Source: Tenacibaculum gallaicum
GTDB taxonomy: Bacteria > Bacteroidota > Bacteroidia > Flavobacteriales > Flavobacteriaceae
NCBI RefSeq assembly: GCF_003387615.1
Contig: NZ_QUNS01000001.1
Span: 224,143 to 288,142 of the forward strand
DNA length: 64,000 bases
Direction: 5' to 3'
A program made the position numbers and the translations under genes. A model generated the notes under the pieces. It was not told the DNA's origin. It was given only the letters and a program-made list of their open reading frames with translations, and ran no database searches. Below, in pieces: positions 63,030-64,000 of the stretch (position 1 is the stretch's first letter; every line of letters begins with the position of its first letter).

Positions 63030-63153
63030 TGTCAGTTCAAAGAGCGAAGAATGAGTGATGGGAAATCACATAAAAATGAGATTTCTCCTCGATTGCTTCG
63101 CAACATACTTTCAATCAAAATATATTTTGATTTCAGTAGCGATCGAAATGACA
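63030..63153. repeat. Dispersed palindromic repeat (REP-like)
   Basis: Ends TGTCAGTTC (63030-63038) and GAAATGACA (63145-63153) are near-inverted, and the middle has GAGATTTCTCCTCGATTGC and TTCGCAAC. Such elements, in many variants, lie between genes throughout flavobacterial genomes. It occupies most of the 226-base gap between the two phage-like genes. Confidence 0.5.
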
Positions 63154-63174
63154 CAGAACACTAAAAATTACTTG

Positions 63175-63208
63175 AAAAAAGAACCACTAAAAACGAATGT
63201 TAGTGGTT
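63175..63208 (-). terminator. Terminator of the tail-fibre-like gene
   Basis: 9-bp stem AACCACTAA/TTAGTGGTT (63182-63190 with 63200-63208), 9-base loop, followed on the minus strand by TTCTTTTTTC. Confidence 0.7.
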
Positions 63209-63224
63209 AGACTTTGGTTGTTGG

Positions 63225-64000
63225 TTATGGGGTGTATATATTAGTTCTATAAGTTAGATTCAAACAAATTTCTCCATTAGAAAAATTAACATTATCAATA
63301 TAAGAGCCATTTAATTCTCTAAATCTAAGCGTTCCAGAACCTATATTGAAATCTACTAATAGTTTATCTGGACTTGCATAATTACCTCCATTGAAAAAAG
63401 TCATATTTGAAGAAATCCAATAACCAGAAGCTGATGCAGGGAAAGGCATATCATCTATGTTCAAATCTAATGTACTTCCTGTTCCATTTATATTTTGTAT
63501 TTGTAAATACAAATGAACTAAATTACCTATTCTAACATAAGATGAACCAGTAGTACTACCATTAGTATAAGCACCTCCTCCAAGTACTGGAGTAAAAGCA
63601 CCCTCTTCATAAAAATTTGCTTTTTGTAAACCTGCGTTGGTGGCATCTGCTATAGGTAAAACTGCGTCTGTTCCTGTACTAGAAGCTACCGTTCTTGTGG
63701 CTGCATCATATGATAAATTGGTAGTTCCTCCGCTACCTGTTGTTGCATTGATTACAGGTTGTAATGGATCTGTAGTATCAATAGTAATATTTGTTCCTGC
63801 TTGATATTGTGGAACATCATCTAAATGAGCTATAATACCAGATTTACCTTGAAGTGTATGAACTGTGCTCCCTACAATATCTGCTTCAATGGTAGCTGAA
63901 CCTGCATTTCCAGACTCAGTAAAATCTAAGGCATTCCCTCCTGTCCTAATCCTTCCTCCTGATGTTATATTTTTTGCCACATTTACAGAATCATTACTTT
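63225..64000 (-). CDS. Tail-fibre-like or surface-repeat protein (partial)
   Basis: The frame is open across the right edge of the window, so the true start is outside; a GTG at 63980 is possible but the frame continues upstream without a stop. The protein is rich in Gly, Thr, Ser and Asn, with short beta repeats (GGTTNLSYDAATRTVASSTG, GTNITIDTTDPLQPVINATT, GKSGIIAHLDDVPQ). Phrases such as EEGAFTPVLGGGAYTNG and YVRIGNLVHLYLQIQ are typical of phage tail fibres and prophage carbohydrate-binding tips. With the DUF6808-like gene it suggests the edge of a prophage or phage-derived module. Confidence 0.7.
   Translation of the reverse strand, partial: SNDSVNVAKNITSGGRIRTGGNALDFTESGNAGSATIEADIVGSTVHTLQGKSGIIAHLDDVPQYQAGTNITIDTTDPLQPVINATTGSGGTTNLSYDAATRTVASSTGTDAVLPIADATNAGLQKANFYEEGAFTPVLGGGAYTNGSTTGSSYVRIGNLVHLYLQIQNINGTGSTLDLNIDDMPFPASASGYWISSNMTFFNGGNYASPDKLLVDFNIGSGTLRFRELNGSYIDNVNFSNGEICLNLTYRTNIYTP

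Overview
The window is a piece of an AT-rich chromosome from a marine-type member of the Flavobacteriaceae (Bacteroidota), most like Tenacibaculum or a close relative; the genus is an inference. The family assignment rests on gliding/type IX secretion genes (sprE, gldH), a T9SS C-terminal sorting domain, a SusC-type outer-membrane protein start, the flavobacterial -7 promoter motif TAnnTTTG ahead of many genes, few Shine-Dalgarno sites, and an ATP synthase cluster without its beta and epsilon genes. Almost all of it is core chromosome, with small accessory insertions and a prophage-like right edge.

Layout. 1-3.4 kb: start of a TonB-receptor-like gene (minus), ribF, a small XRE regulator, serS, and a 47-aa gene with a sigma-54-like promoter. 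3.5-9.4 kb: a TPR protein, then DUF4286, a subclass B1 metallo-beta-lactamase, rsmA and mgtE in a tight row, facing a LysE exporter. 9.4-13 kb: a flavin/[2Fe-2S] reductase divergent from a PadR regulator followed by two related membrane proteins; rsmI. 13-19.9 kb: dxs, a secreted modular phosphoesterase (T9SS cargo), a membrane protein and a HEIGH-type metalloprotease lipoprotein. 19.9-28.4 kb (all minus): sprE, bactofilin, atpZ-like, a small membrane protein, then atpB-E-F-H-A-G behind their own promoter. 28.4-36.5 kb: an ABC transporter (DUF5687 type), DUF1761, xth-mltD-DUF4837, and scoA/scoB interrupted by a four-helix-bundle gene with inverted-repeat ends. 36.5-42.7 kb: ricT-gldH-PBP1A and glnS. 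42.8-50.3 kb: M1 peptidase, S8 protease, a metallo-hydrolase, a TPR-AraC regulator whose 3' end runs into the remnant of a second S8 gene, tRNA-Cys, folB. 50.4-59.9 kb: a BNR-repeat protein, rimK with an aspartoacylase-like gene, a DEAD-box helicase, a Crp-family regulator, aminopeptidase P, small membrane and lipoprotein genes. 60-62.3 kb: an AraC regulator upstream of a CxxC mini-protein, an AhpD-like protein and a cupredoxin-like protein. 62.4-64 kb: a DUF6808-like phage protein and a tail-fibre-like gene running off the edge.

The clearest unusual items are: the four-helix-bundle unit with 26-bp terminal inverted repeats inside scoA-scoB, which resembles the intervening sequences of 23S rRNA genes; the S8 gene remnant that now supplies the last codons of the TPR-AraC regulator in a different frame; the B1 beta-lactamase set inside a translation/ion-transport operon; two regulator-operator arrangements readable directly from the DNA (paired PadR palindromes 42 bp apart, and AraC-type direct repeats 21 bp apart); and the 47-aa gene behind a sigma-54-like -24/-12 element. 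No CRISPR array, insertion sequence, integrase or rRNA gene was seen. No gene-free stretch exceeds 300 bases.
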